Shown here one piece after another: positions 63,661 through 64,000 of a stretch of DNA of 64,000 bases; the stretch's first letter is position 1, and every line of letters begins with the position of its first letter. The DNA comes from HXMU1420-13 sp965229525 (GTDB taxonomy: Bacteria; Bacteroidota; Rhodothermia; Balneolales; Balneolaceae). The position numbers and the translations under genes are program-made. The notes under the pieces were generated by a model. It was not told the origin of the DNA. It saw only the letters and a list, made by a program, of their open reading frames with translations, and made no database searches. The stretch spans positions 2,542,001 through 2,606,000 of the forward strand of contig OZ245886.1 in assembly GCA_965229525.1 (NCBI GenBank), written 5' to 3'.

Positions 63661-63709
63661 TCCCCTCTTGAGTAGCCTGTCCCGTATAGGCGGGAGGGAT
63701 TTAGGGGTG
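63661..63709. repeat. Inverted repeat of CCCCT/AGGGG type
   Basis: Nested palindrome: outer CCCCT (63662-63666) and AGGGG (63703-63707), inner TCCCG (63680-63684) and CGGGA (63691-63695). The phrase GGGATTTAGGGGTG is typical of repeats scattered through Bacteroidota genomes. It is probably a mobile or REP-like intergenic element. Confidence 0.55.
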
Positions 63710-63731
63710 TGTAATATTAAATCTCCAACTC

Positions 63732-64000
63732 TCACTGACCCTTACTCATCAATCTCTCTGTCAGCTGTTTATTCGCTTTAGGGAAAGGGTATTGTTCAAG
63801 TTCGGAAATCTCAACCCACCGAATTTCCTGACTGGATTTAGGGGAAGGTTTTCCTGAAATCAATTGGCATAAAAAAGCATGCATGGTAATGGAAAAGTGT
63901 GAATAAACATGCTTCAGATTCATGAATTCTTTGTAGGCTTTTACTTCAACGCCGAGTTCTTCATGTAATTCTCTTTCTACCGTTTGTTGTATGCTTTCTC
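63732..64000 (-). CDS. mutY: A/G-specific adenine glycosylase MutY, C-terminal part (5' truncated by window)
   Basis: The frame is open to the right edge of the window. The visible residues are the NUDIX-like C-terminal domain that reads 8-oxoG. They include ERELHEELGVEV from the part upstream of the first Met, then LKHVYSHFSITMHAF, EIRWVEISELEQYPFPKAN and KQLTERL. This matches the end of MutY, which removes adenine opposite 8-oxoguanine. The catalytic HhH-GPD domain and FeS cluster lie beyond the window. A free-standing NUDIX hydrolase is unlikely because of the HxYSHF and PFPKAN pattern. Confidence 0.85.
   Translation of the reverse strand, partial: ESIQQTVERELHEELGVEVKAYKEFMNLKHVYSHFSITMHAFLCQLISGKPSPKSSQEIRWVEISELEQYPFPKANKQLTERLMSKGQ

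Larger units (their letters stand above)
63307..63731. other. Repeat-rich intergenic region
   Basis: This 425-bp gap between the TIGR02757 gene and mutY has no gene. It contains three palindromic intergenic repeats (63332-63356, 63386-63415, 63661-63709), described separately. They resemble families dispersed through Bacteroidota genomes. Confidence 0.6.

Noticed and set aside
63732..64000. Free-standing NUDIX hydrolase
   Set aside because: The frame continues beyond the window, and the SHF and PFPKAN patterns match the MutY C-terminal domain.

Overview
The window looks like a chromosome segment of a Bacteroidota-related marine or saline bacterium, most likely Balneolota (Balneolaceae). This is inferred from a SusC/SusD outer-membrane pair, two tandem GWxTD-domain lipoproteins, a PorW/SprE-like TPR lipoprotein, a Bacteroidota-style tyrosine recombinase, many TTG starts and moderate AT richness. 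It falls into two parts: a composite mobile island (1 to about 30,930) and ordinary core chromosome (about 30,931 to 64,000).

Island, left part (1-5,300). It opens inside a two-gene ATPase/HNH cassette resembling the Septu (PtuA/PtuB) defence system. A small winged-helix protein and a tyrosine integrase follow. The integrase reading frame runs into a tRNA-Ser(GCU) gene, and identical 21-bp repeats lie on both sides of that tRNA. Next come two genes of unknown function. One of them (3772-4992, minus) is cut short at a run of 14 A and stays open for 34 more codons past the run in a shifted frame.

Island, middle part (5,300-13,970). This is a transfer module: four uncharacterised genes (coiled coil, membrane protein with coiled coil, exported protein with a possible vWA fold, polytopic membrane protein), a candidate oriT, a MobF/TrwC-type relaxase-helicase, four small proteins and a VirD4/TraD-type coupling protein. 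No type IV secretion channel genes are recognisable, so the element may be mobilisable rather than self-transmissible, or it may use an unrecognised channel.

Island, right part (13,990-30,930). This is a copper/silver resistance block: CopA, CopZ and an AraC regulator with a metal-binding CxxC on the minus strand; then a plus-strand run of a small Cys/Met-rich secreted protein, CusA, CusC, CusB, a DUF3347 protein, CopB, a DUF2231 membrane protein and two small proteins. A second integrase ends the block beside the 3' half of an initiator tRNA-Met gene, which marks the island's right attachment site. No second copy of that sequence was found here, so the left end should lie before position 1 and the tRNA-Ser integrase would be nested inside.

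Core chromosome. In order: a SusC/SusD/lipoprotein transport operon; two GWxTD lipoproteins; pyruvate kinase; a TPR lipoprotein; pyrD; pabB; a MoxR/Mg-chelatase-like ATPase; rpmE; an MBL hydrolase; a TPR-like protein; lptE with a sigma-54 activator; an Lrp regulator; serS; a broken membrane-protein gene beside a dispersed repeat; dusB; a class I aldolase; a flippase-like membrane protein; a lipoprotein; radA; rpsU; a DUF3667-like protein; a TIGR02757 protein; a repeat-rich gap; and the 3' end of mutY.
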